From Alloalcanivorax venustensis ISO4 (GTDB lineage: Bacteria; Pseudomonadota; Gammaproteobacteria; Pseudomonadales; Alcanivoracaceae), in assembly GCF_015356855.1 (NCBI RefSeq), contig NZ_ARXR01000011.1, positions 30,768 through 94,767 of the forward strand: a stretch of DNA of 64,000 bases, read 5' to 3'. The notes beneath the pieces are model-generated. The model had not been told where the DNA came from. It was given only the letters and a program-made list of their open reading frames with translations, and searched no databases. The position numbers and the translations under genes were made by a program. Positions 9,316-18,773 of this stretch are shown here, piece after piece. Positions within the stretch are counted from its first letter, which is position 1; each line of letters opens with the position of its first letter.

Positions 9316-9678
9316 ATGTCAGAGTTGAATTCAGAGTCAAAATCCGGTCGCGGGTCGTTAATCGCAGGCGGGGTTGCAGCGCTGCTCGCGTCGGCCTGCT
9401 GTCTGGGCCCCCTGGTCCTGATCGCCCTGGGTGTTTCCGGTGCCTGGATCGGCAACCTGGCCGCCCTGGAACCCTACCGTCCGTGGTTCATTGGTGCTGC
9501 GCTGGTGGCCATGGTTTTTGCCTGGCGTCGTATATACCGGCCCGCGCAGGACTGCGAACCGGGCGAGGTCTGCGCGGTACCGCAAGTGCGCACTGCTTAT
9601 AAAGTCGTGTTCTGGATCGTTGCGCTGCTGATACTGACCGCGCTGGCGTTCCCTTTCGTCTTGCCGCTGTTTTACTGA
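9316..9678 (+). CDS. merT: Mercuric ion transport protein MerT
   Basis: A 120-aa inner-membrane protein that imports Hg(II). It has three predicted membrane helices. The first contains the paired cysteines ASACCLGPL, and a cytosolic loop holds a second Cys pair (DCEPGEVC). The start MSELNSES is chosen for length; the open frame extends upstream through the operator and would be untranslated leader. First gene of the mer structural operon, followed 37 bp later by merP. Confidence 0.95.
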   Translation: MSELNSESKSGRGSLIAGGVAALLASACCLGPLVLIALGVSGAWIGNLAALEPYRPWFIGAALVAMVFAWRRIYRPAQDCEPGEVCAVPQVRTAYKVVFWIVALLILTALAFPFVLPLFY

Positions 9679-9715
9679 AACCTGATCCACCATGTTGACT
9701 GAGAGGCACTACACC

Positions 9716-9991
9716 ATGAAAAAGTCCCTGATCACTGCCGTACTGTTCACGCTGTTCAGCCTGCCTGCCTTGGCGGCGCAACAAACGGTGACCTTGTCCG
9801 TTCCAGGCATGACCTGTTCGGCCTGCCCGATTACGGTTAAAGCCGCCTTAAAGCGGGTCGACGGCGTGAGCGCCGTGGATGTCCGATATGAGGAACGTGA
9901 TGCGACGGTTACCTTTGACGATGAGAAAACCTCCGTTGAGGCGCTGACTCAGGCCACCACCAACGCGGGTTATCCGTCCACCCTGAAATAA
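9716..9991 (+). CDS. merP: Periplasmic mercury-binding protein MerP
   Basis: A 91-aa periplasmic Hg(II) scavenger that hands mercury to MerT. The signal peptide covers residues 1-19 (MKKSLITAVLFTLFSLPALA), followed by one heavy-metal-associated domain with GMTCSACPITVKAAL. The start at MKKSL gives the family length; an in-frame upstream start is not needed. Lies between merT and merF. Confidence 0.96.
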   Translation: MKKSLITAVLFTLFSLPALAAQQTVTLSVPGMTCSACPITVKAALKRVDGVSAVDVRYEERDATVTFDDEKTSVEALTQATTNAGYPSTLK

Positions 9992-10014
9992 ACCGGGACG
10001 ACGCAGGAGTAACC

Positions 10015-11663
<1,649 letters not shown>

Positions 11664-11674
11664 GGCAAGGCCCC

Positions 11675-12298
11675 GTGAATGATATGCGTGAAATCGTGAA
11701 TCGGCTGGGCCTGACCGGAGAAGCGGAGGCCACGCTTCATGTGGCGCTATTGCGTGAGCTGGTTCAGGGTCGTCCGGTCACTCTTGAGCGGCTTGCAGCG
11801 TCGCTCAACTGGACGACGGACCAGGTGGTGCAGATGCTGGAACAGCTGCCTTGCGGAACCGTCGAGTATGACGGTCAGGGACGGCTGGTCGGCTTCGGCA
11901 TTACCCTGCGTGAAACGCCGCATGCGTTTGTGGTAAACGATCAGCCGCTCTACACCTGGTGTGCACTCGACGCTTTGATGTTTCCGGCTGTCATTGGCGA
12001 ACCCGCACAGGTCCGGTCGCACTGTCCCCGCACCCACAAGCCGGTCACCTTGACGGTCACGCCACGGGAGGTGCTTTCGCTTCAGCCAGAGGACACGGTC
12101 CTCTCGCTGGTGTCCGTGGCCACGGAGGGCGACATTCGCAGTGCCTTCTGTTGCGATGTCCACTTTTTTGCTTCTCGATCTGCCGGGGAGGCGTGGTCCC
12201 GGGACAAACCGCACGCGAGCATTGTGACTGTTCAGGAAGGTTTCGAACTGGGCCAGGCCATTGCCCGGCAATTGCTCGACAAAGCGGGGAGTGACTGA
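11675..12298 (+). CDS. merB: Organomercurial lyase MerB
   Basis: A 207-aa enzyme that protonolytically cleaves C-Hg bonds, releasing Hg(II) for MerA. Catalytic residues are in TWCALDAL and SAFCCDVHFF. With the GTG start at 11675 these number C96, D99 and C159, exactly as in the characterised R831b enzyme; an ATG three codons on (11684) is the alternative. It follows merA by 11 bp. Its presence makes this a broad-spectrum (organic plus inorganic) mercury operon. Confidence 0.94.
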   Translation: MNDMREIVNRLGLTGEAEATLHVALLRELVQGRPVTLERLAASLNWTTDQVVQMLEQLPCGTVEYDGQGRLVGFGITLRETPHAFVVNDQPLYTWCALDALMFPAVIGEPAQVRSHCPRTHKPVTLTVTPREVLSLQPEDTVLSLVSVATEGDIRSAFCCDVHFFASRSAGEAWSRDKPHASIVTVQEGFELGQAIARQLLDKAGSD

Positions 12299-12299
12299 C

Positions 12300-12713
12300 A
12301 TGACAGTGAATACCCTAATAGCAGAACCTGACGTTGAACGCGGACCGGAAACACAAAGCCAGGGCTATGTCATTTCCGAGGCGGCCCGTCGCTGTGGTCT
12401 GTCGGTGCCTCAGATTCGCACGTACCTGGATATGCGACTGGTGCGGGCCTGCGGAAAAACCTCGGGAGGCTTTCGCTTGTTCGATGACCGGTGTCTGGAA
12501 CGGCTGAAGGTCATCGGGGCTTGTCGTGAGGCAGGCCTGGGGCTTCCGGAAATCACCGAGTTCGTTCATGCGCTCGACAACGGGGATGAGCAGCAGTGCC
12601 GCACAGCCAAGCGGCAAATACAGGATACGATTGCCGTTAAGAGGGCGGCGCTGAATCGCTGTACCCAAGTGCTGACAAAGGCAGAGAACAGAAGAAGCAG
12701 TCTCGCCAGTTAA
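12300..12713 (+). CDS. merD: MerD, MerR-like co-regulator of the mer operon
   Basis: A 137-aa protein with a MerR-type helix-turn-helix (VISEAARRCGLSVPQIRTYL) and the MerD-like segment GGFRLFDDRCLERLKVI. MerD is thought to down-regulate the operon by displacing MerR. It lacks the MerR mercury-binding cysteine triad. The start at MTVNTLIAE, one base after the merB stop, gives a protein slightly longer than the usual 120 aa because of an N-terminal extension. Confidence 0.88.
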   Translation: MTVNTLIAEPDVERGPETQSQGYVISEAARRCGLSVPQIRTYLDMRLVRACGKTSGGFRLFDDRCLERLKVIGACREAGLGLPEITEFVHALDNGDEQQCRTAKRQIQDTIAVKRAALNRCTQVLTKAENRRSSLAS

Positions 12714-12831
12714 CGCATTGTTTTTAATTGGTGCGTAGCTCAGCACATTTGATGAACTGAAGACACAGCGCATAAGTTAAACGTCACGCACTGTATCTGT
12801 TCGTGTCAGTCTTCGATTACCTCTTGACTCT

Positions 12832-12953
12832 TTTTGCCCAACACCTTCATGCAATGACTGAATTAGAGGACAAGAGATGCGGATGGTTTCGACTGGGACG
12901 TTAGCCGCCTTGGCCAGGCTCCCGATGGTAAATGAATTCGCTTCCTCCGACAT
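12832..12953 (-). pseudogene. Internally deleted merR remnant of a second mer operon
   Basis: Bases 12832-12878 match the 3' end of merR (compare 8828-8874), and 12879-12953 match its 5' end (compare 9168-9242), joined by a deletion of about 290 bp. The 5' part translates as MSEEANSFTIGSLAKAAN, clearly similar to MerR but several residues different. It is therefore a divergent copy rather than a fresh duplication. It sits in the same orientation and relation to a mer operator as the intact merR. Confidence 0.85.
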
Positions 12954-12958
12954 TTGCC

Positions 12959-12989
12959 TTGACTCCGTAGTTGACTACGGCTTTGAGGT
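12959..12989 (+). promoter_or_regulatory. Second mer operator, with degraded -10
   Basis: TTGACT (12959-12964) and the full dyad CCGTAG-TTGA-CTACGG (12965-12980) are identical to the intact mer operator. The element at the -10 position reads TGAGGT (12984-12989) instead of TAAGCT. MerR should still be able to bind. Whether it can activate transcription toward merC is uncertain. Confidence 0.8.
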
Positions 12990-13012
12990 TGGCTTATCGA
13001 ACAAGTTCATAA

Positions 13013-13126
<114 letters not shown>

Positions 13127-13139
13127 GCAAGGCAGCCGG

Positions 13140-13190
13140 GAATGACTTGCGTGACAGCATGAAGCGGCTGAATCTGAACGGATAACTGAA
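13140..13190 (+). pseudogene. 5' scrap of a second merB
   Basis: The sequence after the merA tail (aatgacttgcgtgacagc...) aligns with the start of the intact merB (aatgatatgcgtgaaatc...) for about 50 bp, then similarity is lost before merC. No usable start codon is kept. Confidence 0.65.
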
Positions 13191-13265
13191 TGCTACAGCC
13201 GTTTTTCCGGTTTTCGAAACGAGCACCATTTATAAAGTCAGAATTGAAAGCAGAGGAGTAGAAAC

Positions 13266-13679
13266 ATGGATTTGATCTCGCGAATTGCCGATAAAGCAGG
13301 TTCCATCGGGAGCGTTGTGTCCGGAATGGGTTGCGCCGTCTGTTTTCCCGCATTGGCTGGCATCGGAGCGACGTTGGGCCTCGGTTTCCTGGCGTCATGG
13401 GAGCGGGTTTTCATAACGACTCTGATCCCGATTTTTGCGTTCATCGCTCTGGTTGCCAATGTCATGACGTGGCGCATCCACCGGCAGCGTGGCCGCGGGA
13501 TTCTGGGGGTGCTGGGGCCGCTTCTGGTGTTTGCCGGTGTCCTCCCTTTCCAGCTTAAGTTAGGCCAATACGCGTCCTATGCGCAATTTGTTTTTTACTC
13601 CGGCCTTGTGTTGATGGTTGTCTCTTCTGTCTGGAACATGATGCGCCCGGTAAAGCGTCAATGCGATGTACCTTACTAA
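13266..13679 (+). CDS. merC: Mercury transporter MerC
   Basis: A 137-aa membrane protein that imports Hg(II). Four hydrophobic segments are visible. The first helix carries the diagnostic cysteines in SGMGCAVCFPALAGIGATLGLG, and the C-terminus ends in a Cys-containing tail (KRQCDVPY). It is preceded by a good ribosome site (AGAGGAG, 13253-13259). It is the only intact gene of the decayed second mer operon; merD remnant sequence follows it. Expression would have to come from the damaged operator at 12959 or from read-through. Confidence 0.93.
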   Translation: MDLISRIADKAGSIGSVVSGMGCAVCFPALAGIGATLGLGFLASWERVFITTLIPIFAFIALVANVMTWRIHRQRGRGILGVLGPLLVFAGVLPFQLKLGQYASYAQFVFYSGLVLMVVSSVWNMMRPVKRQCDVPY

Positions 13680-13695
13680 GGAAGCGCTGTTCCGG

Positions 13696-13724
13696 TGTAC
13701 TCTAGTGCTGACGAAGGCCGAACC
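13696..13724 (+). pseudogene. merD 3' scrap downstream of merC
   Basis: The bases tgtactctagtgctgacgaa and onward align with tgtacccaagtgctgacaaa near the end of the intact merD (12660-12690). This short match shows that merC originally sat inside an operon ending in merD. It is too short to be certain alone, but fits the merR-merA-merB remnants upstream. Confidence 0.55.
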
Positions 13725-13836
13725 TGGAGCCGGGGTAAGTGATTCAGACCGGCCATAAGTCAACGCCGACACCGGGCGGTGAGAAAAGACACGGCTGTCT
13801 ACACCTTACTTTCCCTATAGAGATATTGAGGTAACC

Positions 13837-15141
13837 ATGAGCAGCAATACCCATCACTTACTCGAAGATGCCCAATCCCGAATGGCTGACATTTACGAGT
13901 GGCTGGAGGTGGCTGACGATAGTCGCCACCGCCTGGGGCAACCTAAACGCATCCATCAGGCCAGTTTATCGGTGCGCATGGATGATGGCTCGCTGCGTGT
14001 CTTTCCCGCCTGGCGCGTGCAGTACGACGATACCCGTGGACCGACCAAGGGTGGCATTCGCTTCCACCCCGATGTCACCGAGGATGAGGTCGCGACACTG
14101 AGTTTCTGGATGACGTTGAAGTGTGCTGCGGTCGATCTGCCGTTTGGTGGTGCCAAAGGGGGTATCTGTGTCGATCCGAAGACCCTCTCCCGTATGGAGC
14201 TGGAGCGATTGTCCCGTAGCTATATCCGTGCTTTTCACGATGTAATCGGTCCCGAACGCGATATTCCGGCCCCCGACGTCAACACTAACGCCATTATCAT
14301 GGGCTGGATGGTGGACGAATACGCCCAGATCGAACGTCGGCACGTGCCCGGCGTCATTACTGGTAAGCCCCTGGGACTTGGGGGCTCCATCGGCCGTGAG
14401 CAAGCCACTGGTGCCGGTGCGTTGCAGGTGTTGGACATGTGGGTAAAACGGCAGCACCAGGAACCGGGAGATCTGAGAGTGGCTATCCAGGGGTTCGGTA
14501 ACGCTGGCCAGCATTTTGCGCGCCTGGCGCACGATGCCGGTTACAACATTGTCGCGCTGTCCGACTCCCAGGGTGCCATCTACAGTGAAGAGGGGTTGGA
14601 TCCTGCGCCCATCCTGCGTCACAAAAACCGTACCCGCGAACTCAAGGGCATGGTCTATTGCGACGATTCCGTGTGTGACGCCGCGCAGACGCAGCCTCTT
14701 AGTGGCGATGACTTGCTGGAGCTGGACGTCGATGTTCTGGTGTTGGCCGCGCTGGAAAACCAGATAACGGACGCCAACGCGGACCGGGTCCGGGCCGGGG
14801 CGATCGTGGAGATCGCGAATGGCCCCGTCAGCACCGGCGGTGACCGCGTTCTGCAGGATCGTAATATCCCAGTGATCCCTGACATCATCGCTAATGCCGG
14901 CGGCGTGATAGTCAGCCATCTGGAGTGGGTTCAGAACCGGATGGGCGATTACTGGTCAGGCGAAGCCGTGGAAAAGCAACTCAGGCGGCGTCTTGAGCGT
15001 GAAGCGAATGCCTGTTTCAACCTGGCGGAGGAGAAAGCCATACCCTTGCGCACAGCCGCCTATATCCAGGGTGTCGGGCGGATTGTGGATGCCATGGCGC
15101 AACAGGGCACCCAGGGCTATTTCAATGGTCATCACGGGTAA
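13837..15141 (+). CDS. NAD(P)-specific glutamate dehydrogenase (Glu/Leu/Phe/Val family)
   Basis: A 434-aa hexameric-type enzyme interconverting glutamate with 2-oxoglutarate and ammonia. The substrate-binding half contains GPTKGGIRFHPDV, K95 and the catalytic-lysine block PFGGAKGG (K107). A Rossmann domain carries AIQGFGNAGQHFA. Length is normal for the bacterial/archaeal GDH-I group. The ribosome site GAGGTAA precedes ATG 13837. It lies inside the transposon, downstream of the mer remnants and 51 bp before a globin gene in the same direction. A link with mercury resistance is not established; coenzyme preference cannot be read reliably. Confidence 0.93.
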   Translation: MSSNTHHLLEDAQSRMADIYEWLEVADDSRHRLGQPKRIHQASLSVRMDDGSLRVFPAWRVQYDDTRGPTKGGIRFHPDVTEDEVATLSFWMTLKCAAVDLPFGGAKGGICVDPKTLSRMELERLSRSYIRAFHDVIGPERDIPAPDVNTNAIIMGWMVDEYAQIERRHVPGVITGKPLGLGGSIGREQATGAGALQVLDMWVKRQHQEPGDLRVAIQGFGNAGQHFARLAHDAGYNIVALSDSQGAIYSEEGLDPAPILRHKNRTRELKGMVYCDDSVCDAAQTQPLSGDDLLELDVDVLVLAALENQITDANADRVRAGAIVEIANGPVSTGGDRVLQDRNIPVIPDIIANAGGVIVSHLEWVQNRMGDYWSGEAVEKQLRRRLEREANACFNLAEEKAIPLRTAAYIQGVGRIVDAMAQQGTQGYFNGHHG

Positions 15142-15192
15142 AGTGCACAACAACCGTGGCGATCATCTCTTGATTGCTGGAGTGCCCACCGC

Positions 15193-15558
15193 ATGCGTGA
15201 ACTGAACTCGCCCGATGCCATAACCGAACTCGTCGATGCCTTCTATGGAAAAGTCTTGGCTGACGACGTACTGGCGCCGGTGTTCCAGGGCATCGATCTG
15301 CCCCGCCACAAACCAAAGATTTACGCCTACTGGCGGAAGATGTTGCTCGGCGAGCATGACGCGTACCGACGTAATATGATCGCCCGGCACCAGGCGCTCC
15401 ATAGCCGGCACTCCTTGCAGCATCAGCACTTTCAAAGATGGTTGGCGCTGTTTCTCGACACCGTGGACGAGCGCTTCAGCGGAACCATCGCCGATCGGGC
15501 CAGACGCCTCGCGCCTATGATCACCACCAACCTGCAAAAAACCCTGCTGAGAACCTGA
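15193..15558 (+). CDS. Group III truncated hemoglobin
   Basis: A 121-aa small heme protein of the 2-over-2 globin fold. It matches group III truncated globins in the helix-B/E region (LVDAFYGKVLADDVLAPVF) and in KIYAYWRKMLLGEHDAY. H66 (ARHQALH) is the likely proximal heme ligand. Homologues are tied to peroxide or nitric-oxide chemistry. It follows the glutamate dehydrogenase closely in the same orientation and probably shares its transcript. It may start at ATG 15193; no earlier start is better. Confidence 0.87.
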   Translation: MRELNSPDAITELVDAFYGKVLADDVLAPVFQGIDLPRHKPKIYAYWRKMLLGEHDAYRRNMIARHQALHSRHSLQHQHFQRWLALFLDTVDERFSGTIADRARRLAPMITTNLQKTLLRT

Positions 15559-15895
15559 CTATTAGTATTTTTGGGTATCCGGTTGTTGAGTGTCTGGAGT
15601 ATCTGGTTGATTTCGAGGGTTGGCAGACAAACGTGGAAAATCCGCCACATGCCATCCAACCCTAATTCTCACAAAGCGTGGGCCGAAGTCGATGTTTGCG
15701 AGCTCATTGGCATCAGAGGTGAGCCGGTTCGCAGCTAATCTGGGCCCAACCGGGTGCCCGTTCTCACCCAATGTGGTCCCACTGCTCGGGGTAATTGCGG
15801 GCCCGACAGATTAGCTTTGTGAGCCACTACAGATACCTGTCCATCGTGCTCTGAGTGCTTCCGGGCAGCGTAGCCAGCCGCGACCACGCTAACCA
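15559..15895. other. Intergenic region with an interrupted palindrome
   Basis: No gene recognised. Two similar stretches, gtatccggttg and gtatctggttg, lie close together near 15577-15610. An imperfect inverted repeat pairs AGCTAATCTGGGCCC (15733-15747) with GGGCCC-gac-AGATTAGCT (15799-15816) around a 51-bp centre. It could act as a terminator between the convergent globin and recombinase genes, or be a relic of an earlier element end. It lacks the GTTRRRY core of an integron attC site. Confidence 0.6.
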
Positions 15896-16885
15896 TTAGT
15901 CGGTGTCCCGGATCAACCTGGCGACTTTGGTCAGTAGAGTGCTTGCGGCGTTGTCCGTAAATTGCTGCCCTTCCTCGATGTAGCCCCGCACCGTTCCGTC
16001 ATGCTTCCAGCCGCCCTGGCGCTTGATCTGCGCAAAGTCGACCTTCTCCCGCGCGGCGGCGGTGGATAGACCGCGCCGGAAGCTGTGACTGCTCAGGGTC
16101 GGCACGAAGTCCAGGCCGCAGGTTCCCCCGAGCGCCTTCAGGATACGGTTCACCGACCCGCCTGAGAGGGCGTGGGGTTGCAACCGATCCCAGCGGTTGA
16201 CGGCTCGAAAGACGGGGCCTTCATGAATATCGGCATGCTGTAGCCAGTTTTCGAGGGCACTGACCGGGCAGACCGGTCCGTTGCCCCGAGGCAGGGCCCG
16301 CTTCAGGCCTTCACCGTGAGGGTCTGTTTTGGAGCGTGGCAGAGTCACCACCAGTCCTTCCGGCTCCCACGACAAGTGCTTCACCTCAATCGTCACCAAT
16401 TCACTGCGGCGAAACGCCCCAAAAAAACCGACCTGCAGCAGGGCCCAGTCGCGATGCTTCTTGAGCGAGTCAGGCTGCTGCTGGAGCGTTTGCAGGAAGG
16501 CCGCAATGTGTTCGAGGCGCAGCGCCCGGGCTTGCCGTTTCGGCCGGCCATGGGCGCGACGAATCCCTTCCAATGTTTTGCGCACGCCAGGGTCCCTAGC
16601 GGGATCACGCAATCCCTGAGTCTGGTGCCAGCGCCCCAGGGCTGTCAGGTAGACATCCAGCGTGCGAGGATTAAGCGCGGCGGCCTGATCGGACAGGTAG
16701 GCCGCCAGGGTCGCCGGCTGTGTCGGGAGGCGTCCGCCCCAGCGCTCAAAGCTGCGAATGGCCGCACGGTAGGTCCGGCGCGTGTTGTCGGTGGTGGCCA
16801 TGTGGATGTACCGATTAGCCGAATCGGCCAACACGGTCTTGTCCGCATTACGTAATGGGGACCTGGCGGTGGGTTTTGGATCCAT
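15896..16885 (-). CDS. tnpS: Tyrosine recombinase of the transposon resolution system (TnpS-like)
   Basis: A 329-aa phage-integrase-family recombinase. The N-terminal SAM-like core-binding domain (residues about 15-115) is followed by a catalytic domain with R159 (GAFRRSEL), H267 and R270 (SSHSFRRG), W293 and nucleophile Y302 (VRGYIEEG). The start MDPKPTARS matches TnpS length (about 320 aa); a longer frame upstream runs into the palindromic region. It is divergent from the coiled-coil gene at 17060, the same arrangement as tnpS-tnpT of Tn4651, where the pair resolves cointegrates at rst. The name is inferred from architecture and position. Confidence 0.85.
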   Translation of the reverse strand: MDPKPTARSPLRNADKTVLADSANRYIHMATTDNTRRTYRAAIRSFERWGGRLPTQPATLAAYLSDQAAALNPRTLDVYLTALGRWHQTQGLRDPARDPGVRKTLEGIRRAHGRPKRQARALRLEHIAAFLQTLQQQPDSLKKHRDWALLQVGFFGAFRRSELVTIEVKHLSWEPEGLVVTLPRSKTDPHGEGLKRALPRGNGPVCPVSALENWLQHADIHEGPVFRAVNRWDRLQPHALSGGSVNRILKALGGTCGLDFVPTLSSHSFRRGLSTAAAREKVDFAQIKRQGGWKHDGTVRGYIEEGQQFTDNAASTLLTKVARLIRDTD

Positions 16886-16965
16886 GACCGCTCCAATTCG
16901 AGGCGTGCTTTCAAGAGCCGCTGATGTACCGGCGTTACAGGGGCAGGATAGAACAGACCACACAC

Positions 16966-16997
16966 TAACGCACGTTAATGCTCTTTAACGTGCGTTA
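16966..16997. other. Predicted resolution core site (rst-like), 13-bp arms with 6-bp spacer
   Basis: TAACGCACGTTAA (16966-16978) and its exact reverse complement TTAACGTGCGTTA (16985-16997) flank the 6-bp spacer TGCTCT. The size and symmetry are those of a tyrosine-recombinase crossover core. It lies in the AT-rich gap between the recombinase and the divergent coiled-coil gene, where the Tn4651-group rst site is located. Confidence 0.75.
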
Positions 16998-17033
16998 TGT
17001 TTCTTAAATTAACTTTGTTAATTATCTCATAAA

Positions 17034-17058
17034 TAACGTAATATTACATATCACGTTA
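17034..17058. promoter_or_regulatory. Inverted repeat directly upstream of tnpT
   Basis: TAACGT (17034-17039) pairs with ACGTTA (17053-17058) across 13 bp, ending one base before the ATG at 17060. The half-site repeats the TAACG(C/T) motif in the recombination core. A TnpT binding or autoregulatory site is plausible, but this is inference. Confidence 0.45.
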
Positions 17059-17059
17059 T

Positions 17060-18136
17060 ATGAAAAAAATGAGGCATGTCATGGCCCGCGCCGGAATTAC
17101 CTACCAGGATGTCGCCAACGCTGCGCAACGCGTCCGCCAACGCGGTGACGAGCCTACTGTCGACCGGGTGCGATCGGAACTCGGTACCGGCAGTCGCAGC
17201 ACGCTTGGGCCAATGCTGAAACGTTGGAAAACAGGCAGCGAAGCCGCAGCGCATCTGAACGGACTCCCGGCTGACTTGGTGGCCGCCGTGAAAGCCCTGC
17301 ATGAGCGAGCTCAATACGCGGCCGATGAACGTATTACGCAGGAGCGCGAAGCGCACCAGACGCTGGAACAGCAATGGCGCACCGAGCTGGAAGAGGTGCG
17401 GCAGCGGTGCGAGTCACTGGAAGAGCAACGCTGCGGACTGGAGAAGGCCAATGAAGCGCTTCGCAACGAAAGCGATGCCCAGGCCCACGCTCTGCAACAG
17501 GAACAGCACCGGGCGGCCTCACTCACGTCCAAACTGGAGGCAAGTCAGGAGAAACTCAGTGAGACCACTGCAACCGTCCAAGAGATGAAGCAGGAAAACC
17601 GCGATATCCGCAGCCATTTCGAGCACTACCAGCAGGAGATTGCCGAGGATCGCCGTCATGAACGGGATCAGTTTCACAGGACCCAGTCAGGACTGGAGGG
17701 TCAGGTGGATCAGCTGACGCAGCAGCTCCGTTCCAGCGAACAGGATCGCGACACGCTGAGACAACATCGCGACCAAATAAACCAGCGCTATAAGGCCAGT
17801 CAGGATCACGCTGAAAACTTGAAAGAAAAGTTGCACGCGAGCCAGGCCGTCATAACACAATGGGCAACGCGAACAGAAACGCTGGAAGCGACAGTCGACC
17901 GCCTCCAGCTGGAGCGAGATAGCGACGCCGAACACCGGGAGAAGCTTGGTGCGGCCCTAACGGATTCTGAAAAACATCTCGCGGCCTGCCAGCAGCGGAT
18001 CTCCGACCTCAGAGAGCGCGTGGCAGCGGCTGACGACCGAAACCAGTTCCTCAACGATCAGAACCGCGAATTACTCCAGGAGAAAGCTGTCCTCCAGGGT
18101 CAATTGAAACAACTTCAAACAAGCCTGGCTAAATAG
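17060..18136 (+). CDS. tnpT: KfrA-type DNA-binding coiled-coil protein (TnpT-like)
   Basis: A 358-aa protein with an N-terminal KfrA_N-type DNA-binding domain (ITYQDVANAAQRVRQRGDEPTV ... GSRSTLGPMLKRW, residues about 13-60). About 270 residues of heptad-rich, Glu/Gln/Arg-dominated coiled coil follow. In Tn4651 the equivalent TnpT binds rst and enhances TnpS recombination. Here it is divergent from the recombinase and next to the right inverted repeat. Start could be M1, M4 or M8 (MARAGITY). On its own it would be called a plasmid KfrA homologue; the context favours TnpT. Confidence 0.83.
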   Translation: MKKMRHVMARAGITYQDVANAAQRVRQRGDEPTVDRVRSELGTGSRSTLGPMLKRWKTGSEAAAHLNGLPADLVAAVKALHERAQYAADERITQEREAHQTLEQQWRTELEEVRQRCESLEEQRCGLEKANEALRNESDAQAHALQQEQHRAASLTSKLEASQEKLSETTATVQEMKQENRDIRSHFEHYQQEIAEDRRHERDQFHRTQSGLEGQVDQLTQQLRSSEQDRDTLRQHRDQINQRYKASQDHAENLKEKLHASQAVITQWATRTETLEATVDRLQLERDSDAEHREKLGAALTDSEKHLAACQQRISDLRERVAAADDRNQFLNDQNRELLQEKAVLQGQLKQLQTSLAK

Positions 18137-18259
18137 CCGGTGATTGACGGCCCGATCAGCCCTGAGAGTTGCAAGCAATGCCACTCGCGCAAGGAGAAGT
18201 TAGATGTCTACCGTGATCTTTGGCAGGCTGCGATAGTTTAGGGTTTGTAAAACAGATGG

Positions 18260-18299
18260 TTAACGGGCTTTTTGGAGGATTTCGTCAGAATCGTTGCCG
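18260..18299 (-). repeat. Right terminal inverted repeat of the mercury transposon
   Basis: Forty bp ending ...TCGTCAGAATCGTTGCCG, the reverse complement of 5489-5528 with 5 mismatches, all in the inner 13 bp. The following flank (ttcctgcata) shows neither ccoN sequence nor a repeat of the left flank. Confidence 0.9.
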
Positions 18300-18773
18300 T
18301 TCCTGCATAAACGACAATGATTCCCTTTATCGGCGGCGCCGGGATTAACGCAGCTCGCCCGAAACGGGTCAAGCGGACAGCCCAAGCCTAATGGTTTCCC
18401 ATGAAAGACCCGCGAAGGCCGGCGAATGTCACCCGCTAATAAAATAGAAACGACCTCAGGTATGCTTTCCAAGCCAATGATTTATATGGAGTCGCCGCCT
18501 AATGGTGCGACCTTAAGTTTCGTCATATGAAGTCCGAACCTGTCGAGCGGAACGCTCGCAGTGCAGACCCGGCACCGGCCTGGGGGCGGCCCCGGGGACA
18601 AGCCGGAACCGCCGAAAGGACGGGGATTCTGAGAGCGCTTCGTCCCACCGGCCCAGATTCATGACTACGTGTAATGTATATTATGTTAAATAGAAGATAA
18701 CGAATCGAACAGGTATGAATCCAAGCCCCAGGGCCTTCCCTTTGCATCCGGGGCTTCCATTCGTCGGGCTCGC
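18300..18773. other. Gene-free right flank of the transposon
   Basis: No coding region I can support in 474 bp. The first part is mixed in composition. An AT-rich patch lies at about 18665-18720 (tgtatattatgttaaatag). A short stem AAGCCCC/GGGGCTT (18723-18729, 18750-18756) could end transcription of the hydrolase gene. A 70-codon open stretch on the minus strand overlaps the inverted repeat and has no recognisable features. Confidence 0.6.

Noticed and set aside
15733..15816. Possible integron attC site at the globin-tnpS gap
   Set aside because: Arms lack the GTTRRRY/RYYYAAC core, and there is no integron integrase; the nearby recombinase is of transposon type.
18260..18472. Minus-strand open stretch of 70 codons across the right inverted repeat
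   Set aside because: It overlaps the transposon tip, has no ribosome site or recognisable domain, and looks like chance.
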